Assembly (NCBI GenBank): GCA_023392635.1
Contig: JAEVYS010000099.1
Location: 3,989 to 67,988, forward strand
DNA from: Actinomycetes bacterium
GTDB lineage: Bacteria > Actinomycetota > Actinomycetes > Propionibacteriales > Propionibacteriaceae
DNA: 64,000 bases
Direction: 5' to 3'
Positions within the stretch are counted from its first letter, which is position 1, and every line of letters begins with the position of its first letter. Position numbers and translations under genes: made by a program. Shown here one piece after another: positions 33,070 through 40,308 of this stretch. The notes beneath the pieces are model-generated. The model was not told where the DNA came from and made no database searches. It was given only the letters and a program-made list of their open reading frames with translations.

Positions 33070-34218
33070 TCAGCCGACCGGCGTGAGGCCCAGCTTGAAG
33101 CCGGCGAGGTTCCGCTTGCGGGCGGCGAGGCGCTCGGCGAGGGCGCTGATCGCCGCCGCAGCAGGAAGCTCGGGGTCCGTCGCGACGAGAGGGACGCCGA
33201 GGTCGCCGCCCGCGGCGAGCTTGGGGTCCATCGGGATCTCCGCCAGCAGCGGAACCTCGTACCCGAGGCGTGTGCTCAGCGTGCCGGCGACCTCCGCGCC
33301 GCCACCGGTGCCGAAGACGTCGACGCGGTGGCTCTCGCCGCAGTGCGGGCAGGCCACGTCGAGGTAGGCCATGTTCTCGACCACGCCGATCACCTTCTGC
33401 TCCAGCATGGACGCCATCGTGCCGGCACGCTCGGCCACCTCGGCGGACGCCTGCTGCGGCGTCGTCACCACGATCACCTCGGCGTTGGGCACCTTCTGGC
33501 CCAGGCTCAGCGCCACGTCACCGGTGCCGGGCGGCAGGTCGACGACGAGGAAGTCGAGGTCGCCCCAGTAGACGTCGGCGAGGAACTGCTGGAGCGCGCG
33601 GTCGAGGATCGGCCCGCGCCACGCGATCACCTGGTCACGGCTCTGCTTGAGCATGCCGATCGAGATCACGCGAAGCCCCATGGTGGGCACCGGCATGATC
33701 ATGCCGTCCACCGAGGTCGGCATCGCGTCCATCAGGCCCAGCATCTGCGGGATCGAGTGCCCGTAGATGTCGGCATCGAGGATGCCGACGCTCTTGCCAC
33801 GGGCGGCCAGCGCCATGGCCAGGTTGACCGTCACCGAGCTCTTGCCCACCCCGCCCTTGCCGGACGCGACGAGCAGCACCTGGGTGAGGGAGTCGGAACG
33901 CGCGAACGGGATCTCGCGGTCCTCGCGCCCGCCGCGCAGCTGCTTCTTCAGGGCGGCCCGCTGCTCGTCGCTCATGGTGCCCAGGGTCACCTGGACGCCA
34001 CTGACGCCCTCGACAGCAGACACGGCGGTGGTGACGTCGCTCTCGATCGTGTTCGACAGCGGGCAGCCGGCGATCGTCAGCAGCACCGTGACCGCAGCCA
34101 CGCCGCTGTCGTCCACGCTCACCGATTCGACCATCCCCAGGTCGGTGATGGGGCGGCGGATCTCGGGGTCGATGACTCCGGAGAGGGCGGTACGGACGGC
34201 GCTGACAAGGTCGGACAT
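33070..34218 (-). CDS. mrp: Mrp/ApbC-family iron-sulfur carrier ATPase
   Basis: 382 residues. An N-terminal MIP18/DUF59 domain (about 1-90, ALSGVIDPEIRRPITDLGMV) is followed by a deviant Walker ATPase with SGKGGVGKSSVTVNLA (about 119-134), LDADIYGHSIP and DFLVVDLPPGTGD. Two close cysteines in CPHCGESH near residue 285 fit the CxxC that holds a bridging Fe-S cluster in Mrp/Nbp35 dimers. It should assemble and deliver Fe-S clusters in the cytoplasm. ATG 34218 is chosen from the leaderless promoter. The longer frame to 34314 runs into the palindrome D region. Confidence 0.93.
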   Translation of the reverse strand: MSDLVSAVRTALSGVIDPEIRRPITDLGMVESVSVDDSGVAAVTVLLTIAGCPLSNTIESDVTTAVSAVEGVSGVQVTLGTMSDEQRAALKKQLRGGREDREIPFARSDSLTQVLLVASGKGGVGKSSVTVNLAMALAARGKSVGILDADIYGHSIPQMLGLMDAMPTSVDGMIMPVPTMGLRVISIGMLKQSRDQVIAWRGPILDRALQQFLADVYWGDLDFLVVDLPPGTGDVALSLGQKVPNAEVIVVTTPQQASAEVAERAGTMASMLEQKVIGVVENMAYLDVACPHCGESHRVDVFGTGGGAEVAGTLSTRLGYEVPLLAEIPMDPKLAAGGDLGVPLVATDPELPAAAAISALAERLAARKRNLAGFKLGLTPVG

Positions 34219-34225
34219 GAGCGCA

Positions 34226-34231
34226 AGACTA
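34226..34231 (-). promoter_or_regulatory. Leaderless -10 box (TAGTCT) of mrp
   Basis: TAGTCT on the minus strand ends seven bases before ATG 34218. Confidence 0.5.
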
Positions 34232-34287
34232 ACCGTCCCGCAGGCCGGTCCCCAACCCGCGACCGATGCCGGACGGGGTATCCGCGG

Positions 34288-34357
34288 GTGGACCGAATTC
34301 GGAACCGTCCCCAACTCGGTCCGGACCGGATCGGGGACGGTTCCGAACTCGGTCCAC
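34288..34357. repeat. Palindromic repeat D (core GGGGACGGTTCC, ends GGACCGA/TCGGTCC)
   Basis: A 70-bp palindrome, 31 of 35 positions complementary, made of two abutting inverted 33-base units (34290-34322 and 34323-34355). Each has the same 12-bp core as repeats A and B, but the unit ends are GGACCG and CGGTCC words instead of TGACGCA. It lies two bases after the DUF1003 stop and 57 bases before the mrp -10 box on the same strand, so it probably ends the DUF1003 transcript. Confidence 0.88.
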
Positions 34358-34359
34358 TC

Positions 34360-34863
34360 TCAGCCGGCCTTGGCCTTCGGCTCGTCGGGATCGCGTTCGG
34401 CCAGCTCCTCGAGGAGGTCACGCAGTTCTGAGCGGATGAAGTCGCGGGTGGCGACGTCGTTCATCCGCATCCGCAGGGACGCGATCTCCCGGGCGAGGAA
34501 GTCCATGTCCGCCCGGGACTGCGCCGAAACCTCGCGGTCGCGTTCCAGGCTCACCCGGTCGCGCGCCTCCTGGCGGTTCTGCGCCAGCAGGATCAGCGGC
34601 GCGGCGTAGGACGCCTGCAAGGACAGGGCCAGAGTGAGGAACAGGAACGGGAACGGGTCGGGCGCGGTGTCCTTGGGGAGGGTCACGTTCAGCACCACCC
34701 AGGTGATGATCAGCACGGTCATCCAGGCCAGGAACTGCGCCGTGCCCATCCAGCGCGCGAACGACTCGGCGAAGCTGCCGAAGGCGTCCTGGTCCATCCG
34801 CATGCGCGGAAGCCACTCACTTCGGCGGCGACCCGGCACATCGAGGCGTTCCTGCTTAGCCAT
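34360..34863 (-). CDS. DUF1003 membrane protein
   Basis: 167 residues. After a charged N-terminus come ESFARWMGTAQFLAWMTVLIITWVVLNV (first membrane segment, about 35-58) and a second segment (FPFLFLTLALSLQASYAAPLILLAQ). Then NRQEARDRVSLERDREVSAQ, the hallmark of DUF1003, and a basic/acidic coiled tail. Function unknown; often genetically tied to Mg/metal proteins. Its ATG lies inside the last codons of the MgtE_N/CBS gene (8-base overlap), so the two are co-translated. Confidence 0.9.
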   Translation of the reverse strand: MAKQERLDVPGRRRSEWLPRMRMDQDAFGSFAESFARWMGTAQFLAWMTVLIITWVVLNVTLPKDTAPDPFPFLFLTLALSLQASYAAPLILLAQNRQEARDRVSLERDREVSAQSRADMDFLAREIASLRMRMNDVATRDFIRSELRDLLEELAERDPDEPKAKAG

Positions 34864-36121
34864 CGGTCACCTCCGCATCGAGTCGGTCGAGCTGAACCCC
34901 GCGCCAGTCGTTGGGCAGGATGTGGTCGAGCACGTCGTCCACGGTCACCGCGCCCAGCAGGCGCCGCTCGGCGTCCACCACCGGCGCGCAGACCAGGTCG
35001 TAGGTCGCGAAGTACCGGCTGACCTGGGCGATGTTGCTCTGCGGGGTGAGGGGCGTGATGTCGGGATCGATGAGTCCGGCCGCCAGCACGGACGGCGGTT
35101 CCCGCAGCAGGCGCTGGAAGTGGACCGCGCCGAGGTAGCGACCGGTCGGGGTGTCCATCGGGGGACGACAGATGAAGGCGAGCGCGGCCATCGCAGGGGT
35201 GATCTCCTGCCGGCGCACGGCCGCCAGGGCGTCGGCCACGGTCGCGTCGGCATTGAGGACGACGGGCTCGGGGTTCATCAGGCCGCCGGCGGTCGCCGCG
35301 TCGTAGAGCAGCAGCGTCCGGACGTCCTTCGCCTCCTCCGGCTCCATCTGCTCCAGGATCGTCTCGGCAAGCTCCGAGTCCAGTTCGGCGATCAGGTCGG
35401 CGGCGTCGTCGGGGTCCATCTCCTCCAGCACGTCGGCGGCGCGCTCGGTGTCGAGGGACGCGATCACGTCCACCTGCTCGTCCTCGGGCAACTCCTCCAG
35501 GGCCTCGGCCAGGCGGTCGTCGTCCATCGCGTGCACCACGGCCGCCCGCAGCAGCGGGTCCATGTCGTGGAGTTCGCGGGCGACGTCGGCAGGCTTCAGT
35601 TCCGAGAGCCGGATCGCCTGCTGCTCGGCGTCGCGCGGCGCGGGCTTCTCGATGAAGTCGGGCACTTCCGACCAGTCGACGATCGTCACGTGGCCGCGCT
35701 GGAACGGCCTCCGTCCGGCTTCGCGGAGCGCGACCTCCGCGAGCACCCAGTCGTGCGACCGGTTGCGCTTGATCGCGACGTCGAAGATGGTCTCGGGCTG
35801 GCTCGCGTCGGCCCGGCGGACAGTGCGGTCGAACAGCCCGTCGACCACCAGCGTCTCCCGCTCGCGCACCTGGAACCGCACGGTGTTCACCAGCCCGGAG
35901 ATGATCACCTGGTGCGCATCGATGGAGTGCACCCGCTCCATCGGGAAGAAGATCCTGCGCAGCGCGAAGAGCTCCACCACAAGGCCCTTCACCTTGGGCG
36001 GACGGTTGCCCGAGCGGTTCTGGATGACGACGTCGCGAACCTTGCCCACCTGCTCGCCGTTGGGGTCGAGCATGGGCAGTCCCTTGATCCTCGAGACGAA
36101 GATCGACGATGCCGAGGTCAC
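34856..36121 (-). CDS. PRC-barrel / MgtE N-terminal / CBS-pair cytosolic protein
   Basis: 421 residues. PRC-barrel-like N-terminus (about 1-85, GLPMLDPNGEQVGKVRDVVI), an MgtE_N superhelix (about 175-285, ELHDMDPLLRAAVVHAMDDDRLAEALEELPEDEQ... with LEEMDPDDAADLIAELDSE) and a CBS pair (about 290-410). These are the cytosolic Mg2+-sensing parts of the MgtE channel, but no membrane segments follow. It is likely a regulator rather than a channel and works with the co-translated DUF1003 membrane protein. Starts at GTG with TAGCCT seven bases upstream. Confidence 0.88.
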   Translation of the reverse strand: MTSASSIFVSRIKGLPMLDPNGEQVGKVRDVVIQNRSGNRPPKVKGLVVELFALRRIFFPMERVHSIDAHQVIISGLVNTVRFQVRERETLVVDGLFDRTVRRADASQPETIFDVAIKRNRSHDWVLAEVALREAGRRPFQRGHVTIVDWSEVPDFIEKPAPRDAEQQAIRLSELKPADVARELHDMDPLLRAAVVHAMDDDRLAEALEELPEDEQVDVIASLDTERAADVLEEMDPDDAADLIAELDSELAETILEQMEPEEAKDVRTLLLYDAATAGGLMNPEPVVLNADATVADALAAVRRQEITPAMAALAFICRPPMDTPTGRYLGAVHFQRLLREPPSVLAAGLIDPDITPLTPQSNIAQVSRYFATYDLVCAPVVDAERRLLGAVTVDDVLDHILPNDWRGVQLDRLDAEVTDG

Positions 36122-36128
36122 GTCCCGC

Positions 36129-36134
36129 AGGCTA
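36129..36134 (-). promoter_or_regulatory. Leaderless -10 box (TAGCCT) of the MgtE_N/CBS gene
   Basis: TAGCCT on the minus strand ends seven bases before GTG 36121 and decides that start over the longer frame to 36160. Confidence 0.55.
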
Positions 36135-36179
36135 CCGCCTCCGGGTAACTCAACCCACACGGATCGCGCAGGACGTGCC

Positions 36180-36587
36180 CTACGTCGCCTCGGTGTCGAA
36201 CGCCACCACCCGCGGTGGCGGCACCTCGGGCAGCGCCCCGGTCAGGAACGGTGCCGGGCCCCCGGACGCGGCCGCGCCGGCCAGCTCCCTGACCGGCTCG
36301 AGTTCGGACTTCAGCGGCTCCAGTTCCGCCTTCAACGGCTCCAGCTCGGCCTGCACCGGGTTCAGCAGGTGCTTGGTCACCATCCCCCGCGGGTCGGTCA
36401 GGTCGAGGTCGGCGAACTCCGGCCCCAACTCCTGCCGCAGCTTGCCCGAGGCGTCGTTGGCGATGTTGCGCAGGTAGTTGAGCACCCGCGCGGTCTTGCG
36501 GGCGAGTTCGGGCAGCTTCTCGGGCCCGAACAGGATCACCGCGAACGCGACCAGGACCAGGATCTCTGCGAAGTTGAAGTCGATCAT
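36180..36587 (-). CDS. tatB: Sec-independent protein translocase subunit TatB
   Basis: 135 residues. One N-terminal membrane segment with the Tat hinge (FAEILVLVAFAVILFGPEKLPELARK) is followed by an amphipathic helix (TARVLNYLRNIANDASGKLRQELGPEFADLDL), the TatB form seen in actinobacteria. The tail has three tandem heptads of the type ELEPLKA (DNA 36295-36354). It recruits twin-arginine substrates to TatC; the GH144-like enzyme in this window is a candidate substrate. The ATG lies 25 bases after dapA on the same strand, so they may be co-transcribed. tatA/tatC are not in the window. Confidence 0.9.
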   Translation of the reverse strand: MIDFNFAEILVLVAFAVILFGPEKLPELARKTARVLNYLRNIANDASGKLRQELGPEFADLDLTDPRGMVTKHLLNPVQAELEPLKAELEPLKSELEPVRELAGAAASGGPAPFLTGALPEVPPPRVVAFDTEAT

Positions 36588-36612
36588 CGCGAAGCTGCCC
36601 CGCGTCCTCTGC

Positions 36613-37494
36613 TCACAGGCCGGCCGCGTCCAGCACGGCGACGAACGTCGCGGCCTGCTCGGCTGAGGCGTCCCGCAGCGGCTTGCGCACCGGGCCGGGA
36701 GCGAAGCCACGCGCGGCGAGACCGGCCTTGACCAGCATGCAGCCCTGGGTGGCGAAGACGCCGAGGAAGACCGGCAGGAGCGCGGCGTTGAGGGCGGTGG
36801 CCCGGGCAGGGTCGCCGCCGACGAAGGCCTCGATCATCTCCCGGGTGCGCCGGCCCGTGAAATGGGTGGAGGTGCCGACGACGCCGACACCTCCCACCGC
36901 GAGCAGCGGCAGGGTCATCGCGTCGTCACCGGAGTAGTAGGCGAGGTCGGTGGCCGCGATCACCTGGGACGAGGCGACCGGCTGGCCCTTCGCATCCTTG
37001 ACGGCGACGATGTTGGGATGCGCCGCGACGGCGATGAGGGTGGCGGTCTCGACCGGAATGCCGGCCCGGTGCGGGATGTCGTAGATCATGATCGGCAGCG
37101 AGGTGGCGTCAGCGACGGTGAGGAAGTGGTCCGCGAGGGCGTCCTGCGGGGGGCGGCTGTAGTACGGGGTCACGACCAGCAGGCCGTGGACGCCGGCCTG
37201 CTCGGCCTGCCTGGTGAGTTCGAGGGTGTGGGCGGTGTCGAACGTGCCGACCCCGGCGACGACCTTCGCGCGGTCTCCGACCTCGGCCATGACCGCCTCG
37301 AGGAGCCCTAGCTTCTCCGCGTCCGTGGTGGTCGGGCATTCGCCGGTGGTGCCGTTCACGACGAGCGCATCGTTGCCCTGGACGTCCACGAGGTGCGCGG
37401 CGAGCCGGCGGGCCTCGTCGTAGTCGACCGACCCGTCGGGGGCGAACGGAGTCACCATGGCCGTCTGGACCCGGCCGAAGGGCAGCGCTGTCAT
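36613..37494 (-). CDS. dapA: 4-hydroxy-tetrahydrodipicolinate synthase
   Basis: 293 residues, the usual DapA length. TIM barrel with NGTTGECPTT, Tyr138 in IMIYDIPHRAG and Schiff-base Lys166 in VAVKDAKGQ, matching Tyr133/Lys161 of the E. coli enzyme. It condenses pyruvate with aspartate semialdehyde at the start of the diaminopimelate/lysine pathway. dapE, dapD and dapC lie 7-12 kb away. The leaderless promoter TAGGCT fixes the ATG. Divergent from the O-methyltransferase gene. Confidence 0.95.
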   Translation of the reverse strand: MTALPFGRVQTAMVTPFAPDGSVDYDEARRLAAHLVDVQGNDALVVNGTTGECPTTTDAEKLGLLEAVMAEVGDRAKVVAGVGTFDTAHTLELTRQAEQAGVHGLLVVTPYYSRPPQDALADHFLTVADATSLPIMIYDIPHRAGIPVETATLIAVAAHPNIVAVKDAKGQPVASSQVIAATDLAYYSGDDAMTLPLLAVGGVGVVGTSTHFTGRRTREMIEAFVGGDPARATALNAALLPVFLGVFATQGCMLVKAGLAARGFAPGPVRKPLRDASAEQAATFVAVLDAAGL

Positions 37495-37500
37495 GGGGCA

Positions 37501-37506
37501 AGCCTA
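37501..37506 (-). promoter_or_regulatory. Leaderless -10 box (TAGGCT) of dapA
   Basis: TAGGCT on the minus strand ends six bases before ATG 37494. Confidence 0.55.
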
Positions 37507-37515
37507 AGCGGTTGT

Positions 37516-37528
37516 GAACACATTGTTC
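37516..37528. promoter_or_regulatory. Small palindrome in the dapA / O-methyltransferase spacer
   Basis: GAACA and TGTTC separated by CAT form a perfect 5-3-5 inverted repeat about ten bases behind the dapA -10 box. Candidate regulator site; no second copy seen. Confidence 0.3.
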
Positions 37529-37559
37529 GGGTCGCCGTCTCGAACGACCCCGTCCGCAT

Positions 37560-37565
37560 TATGGT
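37560..37565 (+). promoter_or_regulatory. Leaderless -10 box (TATGGT) of the O-methyltransferase gene
   Basis: TATGGT ends six bases before GTG 37572. Confidence 0.55.
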
Positions 37566-37571
37566 GGAGCC

Positions 37572-38231
37572 GTGAACCCAGCACCGAAGAGCACTGCTCG
37601 CGCGGCCTCACCTGCACCAAGCCTGGCCTACGCCGAAGCTTTCGTCGCGGAGTCGGACACCGCCGAAACGGCCCGCCAGCGGGCCGACGAGTTGGGCATC
37701 GAGGCGATCAGCAGCGGCGTGGCCGCCACCCTCACGTTCCTCACGAGGGTCGTCGGCGCGCGCGCGGTCGCGGAGATCGGCACCGGCAGCGGCGTCTCGG
37801 CGCTGGCCCTGCTGGCCGGCATGTCGCCGGACGGCATCCTGACCAGCATCGACGCGGAGGCCGAGCACCAGCTCGCGGCTCGTGAGGTGCTCACGGCCGA
37901 GGGGATCCCGAGCCGACGCGTCCGGTTGATCGCCGGCCAGGCCCTCAACGTGCTGCCCAAGCTCACCGACGGTGCCTACGACCTCGTCTACGTCGACGGC
38001 GACCCGCTGGAGTACGTCGAGTACGTGGCGCAGGCGCAGCGGTTGCTGCGCTCCGGCGGCGTCCTGGTGCTGCACCATGCGCTGTGGCGCGGGCTCGTCG
38101 CCGACGAGCGCAACTACGACGACGAGCCCCTGATCGTGCGCGAGGCCCTGTCCGCGGTGCTCGCGGACGAGGCGTTCACCCCTGCCCTGCTGCCGTTGGG
38201 CGACGGTCTGCTGGTCGCGGTCAAGGCCTGA
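37572..38231 (+). CDS. Class I SAM-dependent O-methyltransferase
   Basis: 219 residues. SAM-binding motif AVAEIGTGSGVSALALL (about 59-75), acidic ribose contact LTSIDAEAEH, and AYDLVYVDGDPLEYVEYVAQAQRLLRSGGVLVLHHALW typical of the metal-dependent O-methyltransferase_3 (catechol/caffeoyl-CoA-like) family. Actinobacteria keep such a gene near sigE/tatB (Rv1220c in M. tuberculosis, from memory); its substrate is unknown. Here no sigE gene is adjacent. Confidence 0.88.
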   Translation: MNPAPKSTARAASPAPSLAYAEAFVAESDTAETARQRADELGIEAISSGVAATLTFLTRVVGARAVAEIGTGSGVSALALLAGMSPDGILTSIDAEAEHQLAAREVLTAEGIPSRRVRLIAGQALNVLPKLTDGAYDLVYVDGDPLEYVEYVAQAQRLLRSGGVLVLHHALWRGLVADERNYDDEPLIVREALSAVLADEAFTPALLPLGDGLLVAVKA

Positions 38232-38292
38232 CCGCCCTCCCCCGGCGCCACGCCTTCGCACGCTCTGGGCCAGGGGTGAGGCCAGCACCTGC

Positions 38293-39573
38293 TCAGCGTG
38301 CGGTGGTCGGACGCTCGGTGGCGCGGATGTCGGACGGGCGCACGGTGAGCGCGAGGTAGGCGCAGGCGGCCAGGGACAGCGCGACGGCACCGTAGAACGT
38401 CGCCGGCAGCCCGGCCCGCTCCGCCACGATCCCGCCGAGGAGGGCTCCCAGCGGCATCAGCCCGAAAGCCAGGGTCCGGCTCGCTCCCCCGACCCGTCCC
38501 AGCAGGTTGCCGGGCACGAGGCGCTGGCGCAGCGACTGTGACACCACGTTGCCGATGGTGTTCGTGATCCCCACGAGCGTGACGGCGACGGCCACGGCCC
38601 AGGCGTTAGGCCAGAGCACGGGCACCAGCATCAGCAGGACGCTGGAGGTGAGCATGGTGAGCACCGTCGGCAGCTCTCCGAGCCGGGAGACGACGGCCTC
38701 CGCGAGCACCGAGCCCGCAACCGCGCCGAGCGCGAAGCCCAGCATCACCAGCGGGAACTGCGAGGGCGTCAGCCCCATCGCGGAGTTCGGCCCTACCGCC
38801 CACAGGACGAAGACGGCGAAGTACGCGGTGCTGGCCAGGTTGAGCACGCTCGAGGTGATCACCAGCGGACGCATCACCCGGTGGGAGGCCAGGAAGAGCA
38901 GGCCCTCGCGCACCTGCCCGAAAGCACCCGCGGGCGAGCCGTGGGACGCCCGGGCGCGGAAGTCGCCGCGCAGCCCCACCGCGAGGACGAGGGAGGCGAG
39001 GGCCGCGAGCGCGGCGGAGGTACCGAAGCCCAGCCCCGACCCCAGCACGACCAGGGCGCCGGCGAGCGGAGCGCCGAGGAACGCATTCGCCACCTGCTGC
39101 ACGCCGATCACACGCCCGTTCGCCGCCGACAGGCGATCGCTGGGCACCAGGTCGGGGACGATCGAGGTCGCACCCAGGTCGGCGAACACCTCGGTCGCCC
39201 CGTACACCAGCACCAGGGTTACCAGGAGGGGCATGCTGAGCGCTCCGGCGAATCCCAGCGCCGCTCCCGCCGCGAGGACGGCCGCCCGCACCCCCAGGGC
39301 GAGCACCTGCACCCGGCGCCGGTCGGCCCGATCGATCACGACTCCGGCGGCCAGGCCGAACACCAGCCACGGCAGCCAGGTCGCGGCCGAGAGCAGGGAG
39401 ATCTGGATCGGCGAGGTCGTGAGGGACAGGGCGACCAGCGGGGCGAGCGTGCCCAGGATGCCGTCGCCGAGGTTGGCGAGGCCGGTGGAGAGGAGCTGGG
39501 CGCTGAACGGACGTCCGAGCGGCTTGCGGACGGCGCGGCTCGGCGCGACCGTCGGGTCGAGAGTGGCAGACAT
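38293..39573 (-). CDS. MFS transporter (EntS/MFS_3 type), intact
   Basis: 426 residues, about 12 membrane segments: FSAQLLSTGLANLGDGILGTLAPLVALSL at the N-terminus, loop motif AAGVVIDRADRRRVQ, and QSLRQRLVPGNLLGRVGGASRTLAFGLMPLGALLGG in the second half. Likely exports drugs, siderophores or similar compounds by proton antiport. AGGAGGAG is nine bases before the ATG. Divergent from the second ArsR-like regulator, with two operator-like palindromes between. Same family as the frameshifted transporter at 14.7-15.9 kb but clearly different in sequence. Confidence 0.9.
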   Translation of the reverse strand: MSATLDPTVAPSRAVRKPLGRPFSAQLLSTGLANLGDGILGTLAPLVALSLTTSPIQISLLSAATWLPWLVFGLAAGVVIDRADRRRVQVLALGVRAAVLAAGAALGFAGALSMPLLVTLVLVYGATEVFADLGATSIVPDLVPSDRLSAANGRVIGVQQVANAFLGAPLAGALVVLGSGLGFGTSAALAALASLVLAVGLRGDFRARASHGSPAGAFGQVREGLLFLASHRVMRPLVITSSVLNLASTAYFAVFVLWAVGPNSAMGLTPSQFPLVMLGFALGAVAGSVLAEAVVSRLGELPTVLTMLTSSVLLMLVPVLWPNAWAVAVAVTLVGITNTIGNVVSQSLRQRLVPGNLLGRVGGASRTLAFGLMPLGALLGGIVAERAGLPATFYGAVALSLAACAYLALTVRPSDIRATERPTTAR

Positions 39574-39589
39574 ATCGGTGAACTCCTCC

Positions 39590-39595
39590 TACACT
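39590..39595 (+). promoter_or_regulatory. -10 box (TACACT) of the second ArsR-like gene
   Basis: TACACT ends six bases before the ATG at 39602, so the transcript should start at about the left edge of the first operator. Confidence 0.5.
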
Positions 39596-39601
39596 GGACC
39601 C

Positions 39602-40288
39602 ATGCAGAGGAACCTCTGCAAAGACTTCTATGCAAAGGTATCTCTGCATATGACGGATGGCAAGACCCCAGACGCCGTTCCTTCCGAACGGCGGGCGACG
39701 CGTTCGGCGTCGGCGACCCCCGCGGCACTGAAGGCGTTCGCGCACCCCCTGCGCATGGCGATGTACGCCGAACTCCAGCGCCGCGGCTCGGCGACCGCCA
39801 GCCAGCTCGCGCGAGCGCTGGGCGAGAGCAGCGGCCAGACCAGCTACCACCTGCGGCAGCTGGAGCGGCACGGCTTCATCGAGGACGACCCTGACCGGAC
39901 GGGCGGGCGCGAGCGCTGGTGGCGTGCCGTCGGCTTCTCGATGACCGAGCCGTCACTGGTCAACGACCCCGACACCGCCGGCCCCGTCCGCACGATCGTG
40001 CAGCAGGTGATCGCCGAGCGTGCTGCGGCCCTGACGGCCTGGTTCGACGCCTACCTGCCCGATGACACCGGCGGCGACCTGCTGAGTTCGTCCACCCTGT
40101 CGCTGACCGACGACGAGGCGAAGGAGCTCAGTACCGAACTCAACGAGGTCCTCGACAGGATGGTCGGTCGCGCCCGCGGACGGCGTCCCCCCGAGGGCGC
40201 GGCGCGGTACCGCATCCATCTCGACGTCTTCCGACTCCCCGAAACCCCGCAAGCTGTCCGTTCGGAGCCGATGTCGGCTCCGAACTGA
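39602..40288 (+). CDS. ArsR-like winged-helix regulator (copy 2)
   Basis: Up to 228 residues. The winged helix is ALKAFAHPLRMAMYAELQRRGSATASQLARALGESSGQTSYHLRQLERHGFIEDD, followed by RWWRAVGF and a helical C-terminal domain. No metal-binding Cys set. Two starts are possible. ATG 39602 fits a leaderless promoter, adding 16 residues encoded by the operator DNA; ATG 39650 begins MTDGKTPDAV just after the operators. It should repress the divergent MFS gene and itself. The last codons and stop lie in palindrome F. Confidence 0.85.
   Translation: MQRNLCKDFYAKVSLHMTDGKTPDAVPSERRATRSASATPAALKAFAHPLRMAMYAELQRRGSATASQLARALGESSGQTSYHLRQLERHGFIEDDPDRTGGRERWWRAVGFSMTEPSLVNDPDTAGPVRTIVQQVIAERAAALTAWFDAYLPDDTGGDLLSSSTLSLTDDEAKELSTELNEVLDRMVGRARGRRPPEGAARYRIHLDVFRLPETPQAVRSEPMSAPN
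39603..39620. promoter_or_regulatory. Operator 1 of the second ArsR/MFS pair
   Basis: TGCAGAGG-AA-CCTCTGCA is a perfect 8-2-8 palindrome lying at the predicted transcription start of the regulator gene, 30 bases from the MFS start. Confidence 0.75.
39631..39648. promoter_or_regulatory. Operator 2 of the second ArsR/MFS pair
   Basis: TGCAAAGG-TA-TCTCTGCA matches operator 1 in most positions and has the same 8-2-8 layout. The centres are 28 bp apart, nearly three helical turns minus a few bases, so two dimers would bind close to one face of the DNA. Confidence 0.65.
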
Positions 40289-40299
40289 CAGCTTGCGGG
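40246..40299. terminator. 54-bp near-perfect hairpin F at the end of the ArsR-like gene
   Basis: Two 26-base arms with a single mismatch and a two-base loop (contains CCCGCAAGCTGTC and its complement). The ArsR-like stop codon lies in the right arm, so the last ~14 codons of the gene are part of the hairpin. The convergent glgC gene ends ten bases further on. Probable bidirectional terminator. Confidence 0.8.
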
Positions 40300-40308
40300 T
40301 GGGTCAGG

